Source: Curtobacterium sp. Leaf261 (GTDB taxonomy: Bacteria > Actinomycetota > Actinomycetes > Actinomycetales > Microbacteriaceae). From it: DNA of 64,000 nt. The notes under the pieces are model-generated. The model made no database searches. It saw nothing but the letters and a program-made list of their open reading frames with translations, and was not told the origin of the DNA. Positions 1-9,196 of the stretch are shown here, in pieces; positions within the stretch are counted from its first letter, which is position 1; each line of letters starts with the position of its first letter. Both the position numbers and the translations under genes were made by a program. The stretch is from the NCBI RefSeq assembly GCF_001422205.1, contig NZ_LMMJ01000001.1:766822-830821 (forward strand). Direction: 5' to 3'.

Positions 1-552
1 CGGGGCAACCTCGGGTCCGACGTCGACGCGCTGGCCGACAAGGTCAACCCGTCGTCCATCGCCCACCGCCAGACCGAGAAGGTCAAGGGCCGGTTCGAGT
101 CCGTCCGCGAGAGCGTGATGGGCGCCGCCAGTTCCGCGAAGTCCAGCGTCCAGGCCGGGACCAGCAGCGCGTCCGGCTCGGCCGGTTCCGCGGCCGACTC
201 GGCCAAGGACGCCGCGAACCGCGCCGTGGGCAAGGCCAAGGGCAACCCGCTCGCGGTCGGTCTCATCGCGTTCGGAGCCGGTTGGCTCGCATCCGCGCTC
301 ATCCCCTCGTCCGACCGGGAGGAGCATCTCGCCGGCGACCTCAAGGAGAAGGCGGCGCCGCTCGTCGACCAGGTGAAGGAGTCGGCACAGACCGTCGGCT
401 CGGACCTGAAGGACTCGGCCCAGCAGCACGCGAGCGACCTCAAGGACACGGCGCAGGACGCCGCGCAGACGGTGAAGGACGACGCGCAGTCGTCCGCCGC
501 CGACGTCAAGGACAGCGCCCAGCACGCCAAGGACGACGTGCAGGGAGCCTGA
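1..552 (+). CDS. DUF3618 domain protein, 5'-truncated by window edge
   Basis: The reading frame is open from the first base, so the true start lies upstream. The visible N-terminal part (about residues 1-45) has the DUF3618 pattern: a leucine/valine-spaced helix followed by VNPSSIAHR, a basic run and MGAA. A single hydrophobic segment follows (NPLAVGLIAFGAGWLASALI), then a long charged tail made of repeated amphipathic units of the type (K/D)DSAQ-x-V-K/D, resembling LEA or apolipoprotein-like helices. In Actinobacteria such proteins are usually membrane-anchored cytoplasmic-face proteins encoded beside a phage-holin-like (DUF1469) gene; that partner would be off the left edge. The molecular function is unknown. 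An internal ATG at 115 exists, but the conserved domain begins before it. Confidence 0.85.
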   Translation, partial: RGNLGSDVDALADKVNPSSIAHRQTEKVKGRFESVRESVMGAASSAKSSVQAGTSSASGSAGSAADSAKDAANRAVGKAKGNPLAVGLIAFGAGWLASALIPSSDREEHLAGDLKEKAAPLVDQVKESAQTVGSDLKDSAQQHASDLKDTAQDAAQTVKDDAQSSAADVKDSAQHAKDDVQGA

Positions 553-571
553 CCAGCGCACCCGGCCTGGA

Positions 572-606
572 GGCGCGACCCGCGTGATCGACGCGGGTCG
601 CTGCCT
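572..606 (+). terminator. Candidate transcription terminator hairpin
   Basis: A perfect 10-bp inverted repeat (GCGACCCGCG at 575-584 and its complement at 592-601), extended by AGG/CCT pairs, lies 20 bp after the stop of the DUF3618 gene. It has a 7-nt loop and no clear T-tract, which is common for terminators in high-GC Actinobacteria. The left arm overlaps one copy of a dispersed CTGGAGGC-containing word. Confidence 0.5.
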
Positions 607-831
607 CTGGCGGGCGGATGTCGCGCGCCGGACCGGTCCATTCGCCGGGCGGCGGAACGGTTCTGCCCCAGCGGGCGTCAACGCGCCGAGGGACTCCCTG
701 CCGCAAATGACGCTCCCTGGCACAGAACCGGTCCCCCCGACCACGCACCCGGCACCCCGCACCCCACCCCTTCCCGCGTGACGGGAGGACCCGACGTGCG
801 GCGGACGCTGTGAGCGGGCAGGATGTCGGGC

Positions 832-2265
832 ATGACGACGCCGTCGAGATCCACCCGTGCCCTGCTGTTCCGCCGCAAGCCGATCTCGCAGATCGACGAC
901 GACCCGAGCGGCGAGTCGAACGGACTCTCCCGGCACCTCGGGCTCTGGCAGCTCACCGCGATCGGTGTCGGCGGGATCATCGGCGCCGGTATCTTCACCC
1001 TCGCCGGCCAGGTCGCGAACCAGATCGCCGGGCCGGCCGTGCTCCTGTCGTTCCTCGTCGCCGGCATCGCCAGCGCCGCCGCAGCCCTGAGCTACGCCGA
1101 GTTCGCCGGGATGATCCCGAAGGCCGGGAGCGCCTACACCTACGGCTACGCGGTGCTCGGCGAGATCGTCGGCTGGTTCATCGGCTGGGACCTGCTGCTC
1201 GAGTACACCGCGATCGTGGCGGTGGTCGCCATCGGCATCTCCGGGTACGTGCAGTTCCTCGCCGGACAGTTCGGGCTCGACCTGCCGCACTGGATGCTCG
1301 GCGCTCCGGGCACCGGAGACGGGCACGTGGTCGACGTGTTCGCGATCCTCCTCTGCCTGCTGACCGCGTTCGTGCTGTCGCGGGGCATCCGGAGTGCGGC
1401 ACGCTTCGAGTTCGTGGCCGTCGGGATCAAGGTCGCGCTCGTCGTCCTCATCGTGGTGCTCGGGGTCTTCCACATCGACAGCGGCAACTACCACCCGTAC
1501 TTCCCCTACGGCTTCGGCGGGGTGATGACCGGTGCGGCGACGGTGTTCTTCGCGGTGTTCGGGTACGACGCGATGAGCACCGCGGCCGAGGAGTCGAAGG
1601 ACGCCAGGAAGCACATGCCGAAGGCGATCCTGCTGTCCCTGGCGATCGCAATGGTGCTGTACGTCCTCGCGACCCTCGTGCTGACCGGCATGCAGAAGTA
1701 CTCGGACATCGCCCCGACGTCGGGGTTCGCCTCGGCGTTCGCGTCGGTCGGGCTCGGCGGGATCGCGAACGTCATCGCCATCGGGGCCATCGTCGGCATC
1801 ATCACGGTGCTCCTGACGTTCCTGCTCGGCGTCTCGCGCGTGTGGTTCTCGATGAGCCGCGACGGCCTCCTGCCCAAGTGGTTCGCGAAGGTGCACCCCG
1901 TCCGGAAGGTCCCGACGCGCGTGACCTGGATCGCGGGAGGTGCGGCTGCGGTGCTCGCGGGGCTCCTGCCGATCGGCACGGTGGCGGAGCTCACGAACAT
2001 CGGCATCCTGCTCGCGTTCGTCGTCGTCTGCTCCGCCGTGATCGTCCTGCGGTACAAGCGGCCCGAGCTCGACCGGCAGTTCCGCCTGCCGTTCATGCCG
2101 GTCATCCCGGTGATCGGGGTGATCGCGTCGCTCTGGCTCGTCACGTTCCTGCAGTGGGAGACGTGGGTGCGGTTCGCGGTGTGGTTCGCAATCGGCCTCG
2201 GCGTGTACTTCGGGTACTCGCGGCGGCACAGCGAGCTGGCCAAGGAGGGCGCGGAGCAGGCGTAG
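832..2265 (+). CDS. APC-family amino acid permease
   Basis: A secondary transporter of the amino acid-polyamine-organocation superfamily, predicted in the cytoplasmic membrane with about 12 transmembrane helices. The diagnostic helix-1 motif GVGGIIGAGIFTLAG is at about residues 45-60, and the family hallmark SYAEFAGMIPKAGSAY occurs about 40 residues later. The length of about 477 residues is normal for the cationic-amino-acid/YfnA branch. The first ATG is at 823, but the ATG at 832 has AGGA 8 nt upstream, so I prefer it; the difference is three residues. The substrate cannot be read from sequence; basic or branched amino acids are typical of this branch. The gene appears monocistronic. Confidence 0.92.
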   Translation: MTTPSRSTRALLFRRKPISQIDDDPSGESNGLSRHLGLWQLTAIGVGGIIGAGIFTLAGQVANQIAGPAVLLSFLVAGIASAAAALSYAEFAGMIPKAGSAYTYGYAVLGEIVGWFIGWDLLLEYTAIVAVVAIGISGYVQFLAGQFGLDLPHWMLGAPGTGDGHVVDVFAILLCLLTAFVLSRGIRSAARFEFVAVGIKVALVVLIVVLGVFHIDSGNYHPYFPYGFGGVMTGAATVFFAVFGYDAMSTAAEESKDARKHMPKAILLSLAIAMVLYVLATLVLTGMQKYSDIAPTSGFASAFASVGLGGIANVIAIGAIVGIITVLLTFLLGVSRVWFSMSRDGLLPKWFAKVHPVRKVPTRVTWIAGGAAAVLAGLLPIGTVAELTNIGILLAFVVVCSAVIVLRYKRPELDRQFRLPFMPVIPVIGVIASLWLVTFLQWETWVRFAVWFAIGLGVYFGYSRRHSELAKEGAEQA

Positions 2266-2300
2266 GCGGCCGGCCGGCGTGCCTGCGTGCCTGCCTGCCT

Positions 2301-2360
2301 GCCTGCCCCACCGCCGCCTGCCGCGCCGCCGCCTGCCCCACCGCCGCCTGCCGCGCCGCC
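2301..2360. repeat. Two exact 30-bp GC-rich tandem units
   Basis: The 30-bp unit beginning GCCTGCCCCACCGCCGCC is present twice without a mismatch (2301-2330 and 2331-2360), followed by a partial third unit and preceded by a (CCTG)n run. It lies in the 250-bp gap between the permease and the SNF2 helicase. No function is evident; it looks like replication slippage. Confidence 0.85.
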
Positions 2361-2515
2361 GCCTGCCGCGAATCGGTCGCTGTGCCCCCAAACCGACCGA
2401 TCCGCCCGAGGTTTCCGCCGATCCTGTCGCTTCCGCCGGAAACCGCTCGGGGCTCGACCCGGCTCGCGCGGGGACCCGGTCGCGGGAGGTCGGCGGTCCC
2501 TGACACCATGGACCC

Positions 2516-5500
2516 ATGCCCGCAGCCCCGCTCGTCGATGCCGTCGACGTCATCCGGCTGGTCGGGCCGAAGGCGTTCGACCGGGCCAAGAACGAGCTGC
2601 TCGGCGGTCAGGTCACCGCGGTCGCGTGGGACGAGGACGACCGCACGGTCCGCGCCCGCGTCCAGGGCAGTTCCACGACCCCGTACGAGGTCGGCATCGA
2701 CATGGTCCCGGCACGTGGAGACTTCATCCGTCCGGCCCGGAGCTCCTGCACGTGCCCGCTCGGCGGTGACTGCAAGCACGTCGCCGCGGCGCTCCTGCAG
2801 CTGAACACGGCCGGACTCGCCGCTGCGGCACCGATCGCTCCGCCGCCCACACCCGGCGCCGACCAGGAGTGGAAGCGCACCCTCGGTCGGATCGCGGGGA
2901 TCGACGGACCGGAGTCGGACAGGTCGGCCGCCATGGGCCTCCAGTTCGAACTGCGCGACCTGGTGCCCGGCCGGCTCGCCGCACGCGCTGCGGCCGGTGG
3001 CGTGGGACGCGCGAGCGCGACGGCGGGTGTGGACGGTTCGGCCGGGCGTGCGGCCGCCGGTCGCAGGGGCCTTCCGGGATCGGACGGGAGGCCCGGGGCC
3101 GGGCAACGAGTCCGCCTCGGTGTGCGGCCGGTCACCCTGAGCAGGGCCGGGAACTGGGTCCGAGGGGACCTCAGCTGGACCTCGCTGCCGTACTCGATGA
3201 ACCGTCTGTCGATCGACCCGGACCAGCACGCGTGGTTCGGCCAGTTCGCGGCGCTCCACCGCTCGGCGCGGAGTGCGTACACGCCGGGCGAGACCGACTG
3301 GCTGTTCCTCGACGACTTCGCCTCGCCGCTCCTCTGGCCGCTGCTCACGGAGGCCGCCCGGCTCGGGATCGCGCTCGTGGCAGCCGGTGCGAAGGGCGGG
3401 CGCGGGGCTTCGCGCGGGGCGGGTTCGTCCGGTCCTTCCGGGCCGTCCGGGCTGTCCGGGCCGTCCGGGCCGTCCGGGCCGTCCGGGCCGTCTGCCGCGT
3501 CGATCTCGATCGCGGAGCAGGCCCGGGTCACGCTCGACGCCACGCGCGACGAGGACGCCGCCCTGGCACTGACGGCGGGCGTGGTCATCGACGGCCGTCC
3601 GATCGCACCCGGCGCCTCGGGGGTGATCGGGACACACGGCGTGTACGCGTTCCGGCGAGCGCCCTCCCTCCACATCACCCTCGCCCCGACGAGTTCTCCA
3701 CTGGACGAGGAGCAGCGCCGACTCCTCACCCGCGGAGAACGCATCATCGTCCCCATGGACGACATCGACGAGTTCGTGGCGGGGTACGCCACACAGCTGC
3801 GCGGGGCGGTCGACCTCGTGAGCTCCGACGGCGCGCTCGAGCTGCCCGACCGCACACCGCCGACGCTCGTGCTCACGGCGACGTTCGAGCCGGACGACCG
3901 ACTGCAGCTCGTGTGGCGGTGGCACGTCGACGGCCGACGGGACATGCCGTCGATGCACGGGCCGCTCCCGGACCTCTCGGCGCTCGAGCCTCCGTCGCAG
4001 CCGGACGGGACGCCCCTGTCGTGGTTCGAGGACCTGACACTCGACGGCGCCGAGACCGCTGCGTTCGCCGCGACGACCCTGCCGGCACTGCAGGACCGGC
4101 CGGACGTACGGGTGCGCGTCGTCGGCAAGCACCCCGACTACCGCGAACTCACCGAGCCGCCGCTGCTGACGGTCACCACGATGGAGTCCGAGGACCGCGA
4201 CTGGTTCGACCTCGGGATCCTCGTCACGGTCGACGGGCGGACCGTGCCGTTCACACCGCTCATCACCGCACTCGCCAAGCGGCACAAGAAGCTGAAGCTC
4301 GTCGACAACACCTACATGTCGTTGGCGCACCCGGCGTTCGACGCGCTCAAGGACCTGATCGAGCAGGCCGGCGAGCTTGACGAGTGGGAACCGGGGCGGC
4401 TCCGGATCAGTCCCTACCAGGCGGGGCTCTGGAGTGAGTTCGACCAGATCGCCGACGAGACCGTGCAGGACGACCGGTGGCGGCGGACCGTCGGGGGGCT
4501 CCTGCGGTTCCAGGACGCCACGGCGGAGAGCTCCGCGGTCGCTGAGGTCCCCGTGCCGGACACGGTGCACGCCGAGCTCCGGCCCTACCAGCGAGAGGGC
4601 TTCGCCTGGCTGACGTTCCTGCACGAGCACGGGCTCGGCGGGGTGCTCGCCGACGACATGGGGCTCGGCAAGACCCTGCAGACGCTGGCGTTCATCGAGC
4701 ACGTGCGGCTCGCGGCAGCGAATGTCGGCGGTGTCGGCGCTGATGGGGCGGGCGCTGATGGGGCGGGCGCTGACGGGGTGGGCGCTGGGTGGGCCTCCCG
4801 ACCGTTCCTCGTCGTGGCGCCGACGTCGGTGGTGTCGAACTGGGCCGCGGAGGCGGCACGGTTCACGCCTGACCTCACCGTCCGGACCGTCACCGCGACG
4901 AGCACGAAGCGCCGCGGCCAGATCGCCCGGGCGGCGACCGACGCCGACATCGTCGTGACGTCGTACGCGCTCTTCCGCCTCGACTTCGCGGCCTACCAGC
5001 GCGAGGACTGGGCCGGCCTGATCCTCGACGAGGCCCAGTTCGTCAAGAACGCGTCCTCGCAGGCGCATCGGTGTGCGTCCGAGCTCCGGACACCGTTCAA
5101 GCTCGCCATCACCGGGACACCGCTCGAGAACGGGCTGATGGACCTCTGGTCGCTGTTCCACGTCGTCGCACCCGGGCTGTTGTCGAGCTCGACACGCTTC
5201 ACCGACGACTACGTCAAGCCCGCGGACTCTCCCGACGTCGCCGGCGAGGCCCGCACCGCGCTCATCGATCGGCTGCGGCGCCGCATCCGTCCGCTCATGC
5301 TCCGGCGGACCAAGGAGCTCGTCGCTGCAGACCTCCCCGCCAAGCAGGAGCAGGTCCTCCGCGTCGACCTCGAGCCCGCGCACCGGGCGCAGTACGACCT
5401 CGTGCTGCAGCGGGAGCGGCTGAAACTCCTCGACCTGCTCGACGACATCGACCGCCACCGGATGATCGTGTTCCGCTCCCTGACGCTGCTCCGGATGCTC

Positions 5501-6148
5501 GCGCTGTCACCGGCGCTCGTCGCGCGGCCGGAGTTCGACCCGGACGACCCGGTGCCGTCCGGGTCAGGTGCCGGGGCTGGGGTCGGTTCTGGGGCCGGTT
5601 CTCGGTCTGAGACCGGTTCTGGAGACGGAGCGCCGGTCGTCTCGGTGAAGCTCGACCTGCTCGTCTCCGAACTCGAGGAGCTGCATGCCGAGGGCCGTCG
5701 AGCGCTCGTGTTCAGCCAGTTCACCTCGTTCCTGCGGCTCGTCGCCGCACGCCTCGACGATTCCGGAGTCGCGTACGAGTACCTCGACGGCTCCACGACG
5801 AACCGCGCGGACGTCATCGACCGCTTCCGGACCGGCGACGCTCCCGCGTTCCTGATCTCGCTGAAGGCCGGCGGCTTCGGGCTGAACCTCACCGAGGCCG
5901 ACACGGTGTTCATCCTCGATCCGTGGTGGAACCCTGCGGCAGAGGAACAGGCCATCGACCGCACGCACCGCATCGGCCAGCAGAAGCCGGTGAACGTGTA
6001 CCGGCTCATCGCGAACGACACCATCGAGGAGAAGGTCCTCGCGCTCGCGGAACGGAAGGGCGAGCTCTTCGACGCGATGATCGACGACGACGCGACGTTC
6101 TCCGGAGCGCTCGCCGCCGAGGACGTCCGCGGGCTCCTCGCCGACTGA
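2516..6148 (+). CDS. SWIM zinc-finger SNF2-family helicase
   Basis: A 1,210-residue SNF2/Rad54-like ATPase, likely a DNA translocase in repair or remodelling. An N-terminal SWIM zinc finger is visible (CTCPLGGDCKH, residues about 78-88). The SNF2_N ATPase domain carries ADDMGLGKT near residue 712, LILDEAQFVKN near 838 and TGTPLENGLMDLWSLF. The C-terminal helicase domain has FSQFTSFLRL, LISLKAGGFGLNLT and the terminal IDRTHRIGQ motif VI. Low-complexity inserts separate the domains: a Gly-Pro-Ser repeat near residues 304-325, a Gly-Ala-Asp repeat near 740-755 just after motif I, and a Gly/Ala/Ser run near 1017-1040. The ATG at 2516 is the first in frame and precedes conserved sequence. The family is common and single-copy in Actinobacteria and not specifically tied to defence. 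Confidence 0.93.
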   Translation: MPAAPLVDAVDVIRLVGPKAFDRAKNELLGGQVTAVAWDEDDRTVRARVQGSSTTPYEVGIDMVPARGDFIRPARSSCTCPLGGDCKHVAAALLQLNTAGLAAAAPIAPPPTPGADQEWKRTLGRIAGIDGPESDRSAAMGLQFELRDLVPGRLAARAAAGGVGRASATAGVDGSAGRAAAGRRGLPGSDGRPGAGQRVRLGVRPVTLSRAGNWVRGDLSWTSLPYSMNRLSIDPDQHAWFGQFAALHRSARSAYTPGETDWLFLDDFASPLLWPLLTEAARLGIALVAAGAKGGRGASRGAGSSGPSGPSGLSGPSGPSGPSGPSAASISIAEQARVTLDATRDEDAALALTAGVVIDGRPIAPGASGVIGTHGVYAFRRAPSLHITLAPTSSPLDEEQRRLLTRGERIIVPMDDIDEFVAGYATQLRGAVDLVSSDGALELPDRTPPTLVLTATFEPDDRLQLVWRWHVDGRRDMPSMHGPLPDLSALEPPSQPDGTPLSWFEDLTLDGAETAAFAATTLPALQDRPDVRVRVVGKHPDYRELTEPPLLTVTTMESEDRDWFDLGILVTVDGRTVPFTPLITALAKRHKKLKLVDNTYMSLAHPAFDALKDLIEQAGELDEWEPGRLRISPYQAGLWSEFDQIADETVQDDRWRRTVGGLLRFQDATAESSAVAEVPVPDTVHAELRPYQREGFAWLTFLHEHGLGGVLADDMGLGKTLQTLAFIEHVRLAAANVGGVGADGAGADGAGADGVGAGWASRPFLVVAPTSVVSNWAAEAARFTPDLTVRTVTATSTKRRGQIARAATDADIVVTSYALFRLDFAAYQREDWAGLILDEAQFVKNASSQAHRCASELRTPFKLAITGTPLENGLMDLWSLFHVVAPGLLSSSTRFTDDYVKPADSPDVAGEARTALIDRLRRRIRPLMLRRTKELVAADLPAKQEQVLRVDLEPAHRAQYDLVLQRERLKLLDLLDDIDRHRMIVFRSLTLLRMLALSPALVARPEFDPDDPVPSGSGAGAGVGSGAGSRSETGSGDGAPVVSVKLDLLVSELEELHAEGRRALVFSQFTSFLRLVAARLDDSGVAYEYLDGSTTNRADVIDRFRTGDAPAFLISLKAGGFGLNLTEADTVFILDPWWNPAAEEQAIDRTHRIGQQKPVNVYRLIANDTIEEKVLALAERKGELFDAMIDDDATFSGALAAEDVRGLLAD
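3427..3492 (+). repeat. In-frame 9-bp repeats encoding Gly-Pro-Ser triplets
   Basis: About seven imperfect copies of CCGTCCGGG encode a GPSGPSGLSGPS-type linker inside the SNF2 helicase. The repeat is in phase with the gene, so length changes would not shift the frame. It is a linker, not a functional collagen. Confidence 0.8.
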
Positions 6149-6213
6149 CGCCGGTATTCACGAGGGACACGAGACAGTCGGGTCCGCGGACGCGGCGTTG
6201 CTACCGTCGCCGG

Positions 6214-6447
6214 ATGACGACGAAACTCACCATCGGCAACAGCGCACCACCGCGGACACAGCCCGCTCGGCTGGCCGTCCGCAACGCCGATGACGGGCCC
6301 GTCTGGAGCGTTCCTCGCCCACCCGGCGCACTCGACCCCGAGTCCGCTCGGGCCCGCATGGAGGCCGTCCAGAGCTGCGCAGGAATTGCCACAGGCCTCT
6401 ACGAAGACGGCTTCCTCCGGATGCTCCGGAACGAATGGCCAGAATGA
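6214..6447 (+). CDS. Putative VapB-like antitoxin
   Basis: A 77-residue acidic/basic protein (begins MTTKLTIGNSAPP) with no clear DNA-binding fold visible by eye. It is assigned as antitoxin because its stop codon overlaps the start of a PIN-domain toxin (ATGA at 6444-6447). The N-terminal TKLTIGN could be the first strand of a MetJ/Arc-type or AbrB-type domain, and the C-terminal part (RMEAVQSCAGIATGLYEDGFLRML) is a probable helix that would plug the toxin active site. The frame extends upstream into the SNF2 gene; the ATG at 6214 is chosen because it lies after that gene's stop and gives the expected antitoxin length. Confidence 0.65.
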   Translation: MTTKLTIGNSAPPRTQPARLAVRNADDGPVWSVPRPPGALDPESARARMEAVQSCAGIATGLYEDGFLRMLRNEWPE

Positions 6448-6854
6448 TCGTGCTCGATGCGAGCGTCCTCATCGCGCTGTGCGATTGGAACGACGTGCAC
6501 CACCGGCGCGCCCTCGCGATCTTCCGTGACCATCGATCCGAGGGGATGACGATGAGCGCGTTGACCGTTGCGGAATCCCTTGTGCGCCCCGCTCGGGAGG
6601 GAACACATCACCGCGTCCTGGAGCTGCTCGGCGCCATGAGGGTGCACGTGCGACCTCTCACGGCCGACGACACGGTGCTCCTCGCGAAGCTGCGGGGGCG
6701 GTGGGGGCTCCGGATGCCTGACGCCGTCGTCCTCCATGCATCGCTCTGTACCGGCGCCGAGTTGGCGACCTTCGACGAAGCGCTCCTCGCGACGGCACGC
6801 TCCATCGGCGTGCAGACCGTGCAGGTCACCTCTGCCGAACCGGCCACCGTGTGA
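6444..6854 (+). CDS. PIN-domain ribonuclease toxin (VapC-like)
   Basis: A 136-residue PIN-domain protein, predicted to be a Mg2+-dependent ribonuclease held inactive by the upstream antitoxin. PIN acidic residues are visible: Asp near residue 5 (IVLDASVLIAL), Glu in TVAESLVRP, Asp in MPDAVVLHAS and Asp in LATFDEALL. The length matches VapC-type toxins. The ATG at 6444 gives the classic ATGA overlap with the antitoxin stop; an in-frame ATG at 6435 is possible. The two genes are clearly one transcription unit. The RNA target cannot be predicted. Confidence 0.85.
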   Translation: MIVLDASVLIALCDWNDVHHRRALAIFRDHRSEGMTMSALTVAESLVRPAREGTHHRVLELLGAMRVHVRPLTADDTVLLAKLRGRWGLRMPDAVVLHASLCTGAELATFDEALLATARSIGVQTVQVTSAEPATV

Positions 6855-6869
6855 CCGTCGCGTTCGGGG

Positions 6870-9002
6870 TCAGTCGATCCGTGACGAGAGCGGCTCGCCA
6901 CCCCGCACGTGCTGATCGACGAACGCGAGGACCGTGTCGTTCCACACGCGGGCGTTCGATGGACTGAGCACCCAGTGGTTCTCGCTCGTGAACTGCAGGA
7001 ACCGGTGTGGCATGTCCTCGGGCGGACCGTCGAAGCCCGACACCAGGTCCCACCACGCCCGGAGCGCCTCCGAGATCGGCACCCGGTAGTCCCGGTTGCC
7101 GTGCACCAGGAGCATCGGTGTCGAGATGTCCCCCGCCGTGCGGTCCGGGGAGTTCTGGGCGTACCAGTCGGGGTGCTCCGACTCGGTGTCGAAGAGCCCG
7201 TTCTTGTTCTCCGCGGCGTCGGTGGTGTCGTGCTGCTGATCGAGCGACCAGAGCCCGGCATGCGTGACGATGCAGTCGAAGCGGTCGGTGTGCCCGGCGA
7301 TCCAGTTCGTCATGTACCCGCCGAAGCTCGCGCCGAGGAGCGCTGTCCGCTCGCCATCGAGTCCGAAGGAGGTGTCGGCGAGGACGGCGTCGAGCAGTGC
7401 TTCGACCTCGTTCCAGACGATGCCGGCACGGTGCGGCCAGGCCCTCGCGATCGCCTGGTACCCGTACCCGGTCGAGAGCGCAGGATCGGGCAGCAGGACC
7501 GCGTACCCGCGCTCGACCGCGAGCCACGGGTTCCAGCGCCAGCTCCACGCGTTCCAGCTCGAGAACGGCCCGCCGTGGATCCAGACCATCAGCGGAACCG
7601 GACCGGTGTCGTGACCGGCACCGGGCCTCCCGTCCGTCCCTTCGGCGCCGTGCGGCAGGCAGAGCCAGCCGGGGACCATGACGCCGTCCACCTCGGTCGC
7701 GACGCGGCGGAGCGTCCCCGGGAGTTCGGCCACGTCCCCGGGCGCGGCGAGGAACTCGGGGTCCTGGTCCTCGAGCTCGAGCTCGAGGCGAACCGGTGTG
7801 GCGGGACGGTCGATCGAGGACCGCAGTGCGAAGAGCGAGTGCCCGTCCGGGGTCGGCTGCAGGTTCGAGTAGGCCGCGTCCGACGCGAGGCGTCGGAGGA
7901 TCCGCCCCGTCCACGGGTCGATCGTGAGGACCGCCCCGGCGCCGTCGAGATCGCCGCTGACGAACAGGACCGCGCCGTCCGCGGACCACACGACGTCAGT
8001 CGCGTCGACGTCGCGGAGGTCGACGGCGATCGGGTCGGGAGGGACGTCCCCCGCCGCAACGAGCGACCGGATCTCGAGACCCTCGGTATGCGGCGTGTCG
8101 TACGTGCCACGAGTCCGGCGTGCGACGACGTAGCGGGAGCCGTCCGGAGCGATCCTCGGATGCGAGAAGTCGTCGCCCGGTTCGTCGGCGATCACCGTGC
8201 GGGTCGCCGCACCGTCCACAGTGTCGCCCGCGGTCTCGATCCGGACGATCACGGTGTGCGAACGTCCGGCAGGTACGCGCTCTATCGACGCCGCGAGGAC
8301 GAAGGTGCCGTCGGCGGCGAGGTCCGCGTCGGTGTTGCGGAGTGACTGTCCTGCGTCCGGCGCGAGGTCGCGGACGGCTCCGTCCGGACCGACGAGGAAC
8401 AGGCGTGCCGAGGTGTCGTCGAGTTCGTGGTCCCAGTACCGGATCGGCATGCCGTCGTGCAGGATCGCCGAGATGCCGTGGTCCTTGCGCGCTGCGCGGC
8501 GTTCCTGGTCCTCGTCGGCGTCGGCGGACCCGACGAGTCGTGACCCGGAGACCAGGACGGTCGGCCGGTGCACCGCTGTGTCCGTGTCCTCGTCGGTTGC
8601 TGCTTCCGTGCCCGCGTGGCCGTTCCGCGTGGCGACAGGTGCGGAGAGACCGCCGGGTGACGAGGCGATGACGCACGCCTCTCCGACGAGCGGCAGGCGC
8701 CAGAGTGCCTTCTCGGTCGGGTCGTCAGGGTGTTGCGGATCGGGCCGGCCGGAGACGAAGAGCAGCGAGCCGTCCGCAGCGAACGCAGGTTGGGACTCGC
8801 CCTCGGTCGAGAAGGTGATGCGCACGGGCGCCCGGACGCCCGCCGGGTCGATCTCCCACAGCGCGTCGACGTACTTCGACATCGCCCGGTCGGGCGTCGA
8901 CACGGTCGCGACGAGCCTCGAGCCGTCCGGGCTCAGGACGAGTCCGGTGACGCGAGGCGTGTGGAGGAACCGGTCGAGGCTGGAGAACGTGGAGTCGGAC
9001 AC
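6870..9002 (-). CDS. S9-family peptidase (prolyl oligopeptidase/acylaminoacyl type)
   Basis: A 710-residue cytoplasmic serine peptidase of the alpha/beta-hydrolase S9 clan. The N-terminal two-thirds is a WD/beta-propeller-like region with repeated segments such as VLSPDGSRLVATV and RIAPDGSRYVVAR. The C-terminal hydrolase has the nucleophile elbow GASFGGYM, a downstream HGNRDYRVP that supplies the acid, and SENHWVL with the likely catalytic histidine. No signal peptide is seen. The start is GTG at 9002; no strong ribosome-binding site precedes it, so a shorter start is possible. The likely role is turnover of short peptides. It is encoded convergently to the PIN toxin, with only 15 bp between them. 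Confidence 0.92.
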   Translation of the reverse strand: MSDSTFSSLDRFLHTPRVTGLVLSPDGSRLVATVSTPDRAMSKYVDALWEIDPAGVRAPVRITFSTEGESQPAFAADGSLLFVSGRPDPQHPDDPTEKALWRLPLVGEACVIASSPGGLSAPVATRNGHAGTEAATDEDTDTAVHRPTVLVSGSRLVGSADADEDQERRAARKDHGISAILHDGMPIRYWDHELDDTSARLFLVGPDGAVRDLAPDAGQSLRNTDADLAADGTFVLAASIERVPAGRSHTVIVRIETAGDTVDGAATRTVIADEPGDDFSHPRIAPDGSRYVVARRTRGTYDTPHTEGLEIRSLVAAGDVPPDPIAVDLRDVDATDVVWSADGAVLFVSGDLDGAGAVLTIDPWTGRILRRLASDAAYSNLQPTPDGHSLFALRSSIDRPATPVRLELELEDQDPEFLAAPGDVAELPGTLRRVATEVDGVMVPGWLCLPHGAEGTDGRPGAGHDTGPVPLMVWIHGGPFSSWNAWSWRWNPWLAVERGYAVLLPDPALSTGYGYQAIARAWPHRAGIVWNEVEALLDAVLADTSFGLDGERTALLGASFGGYMTNWIAGHTDRFDCIVTHAGLWSLDQQHDTTDAAENKNGLFDTESEHPDWYAQNSPDRTAGDISTPMLLVHGNRDYRVPISEALRAWWDLVSGFDGPPEDMPHRFLQFTSENHWVLSPSNARVWNDTVLAFVDQHVRGGEPLSSRID

Positions 9003-9127
9003 CGAACGAGCCTATGCCGCCGTCCTGAGGGCGGGCGTCGGGCGTCGGGCGGCGGGCTTGCTGGCCGCGGGGGGCGGGCGGCGGGCGGCGGTCGCCGGGC
9101 GGCGGGCTTGCTGGCCGCGTGTCCCGG

Positions 9128-9183
9128 TGAGAGGTGCCTGTCTGTCGGGTCCAGCGCGCCAGCCGACACTTCGGCACCTCTCA
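9128..9183. repeat. Dispersed palindromic element, copy 1
   Basis: A 56-bp imperfect inverted repeat: outer stem TGAGAGGTGCC/GGCACCTCTCA, a 4-nt internal mismatch, inner stem TGTCGG/CCGACA and a 14-nt loop. It shares its arms with elements at 12847-12900 and 14024-14077. It sits between the S9 peptidase start and the aldo/keto reductase stop, next to a GGCGGGCGGC-rich tract (about 9025-9118). It could act as a REP/BIME-like element or a terminator. Confidence 0.85.
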
Positions 9184-9196
9184 CACCGGATCGGGG

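Noticed and set aside
2301-2360. CRISPR-like array
   Set aside because: The 30-bp units are directly adjacent with no spacers.
3427-3492. Collagen-like domain in the SNF2 helicase
   Set aside because: Only about seven GPS triplets within a cytoplasmic enzyme; better explained as a slippage-derived linker.
2141-5458. A 1,105-codon open frame on the minus strand opposite the SNF2 helicase
   Set aside because: It is antisense to a protein with clear SWIM and helicase motifs; its composition (Arg/Pro/Glu-rich) is the expected shadow of a high-GC coding strand.
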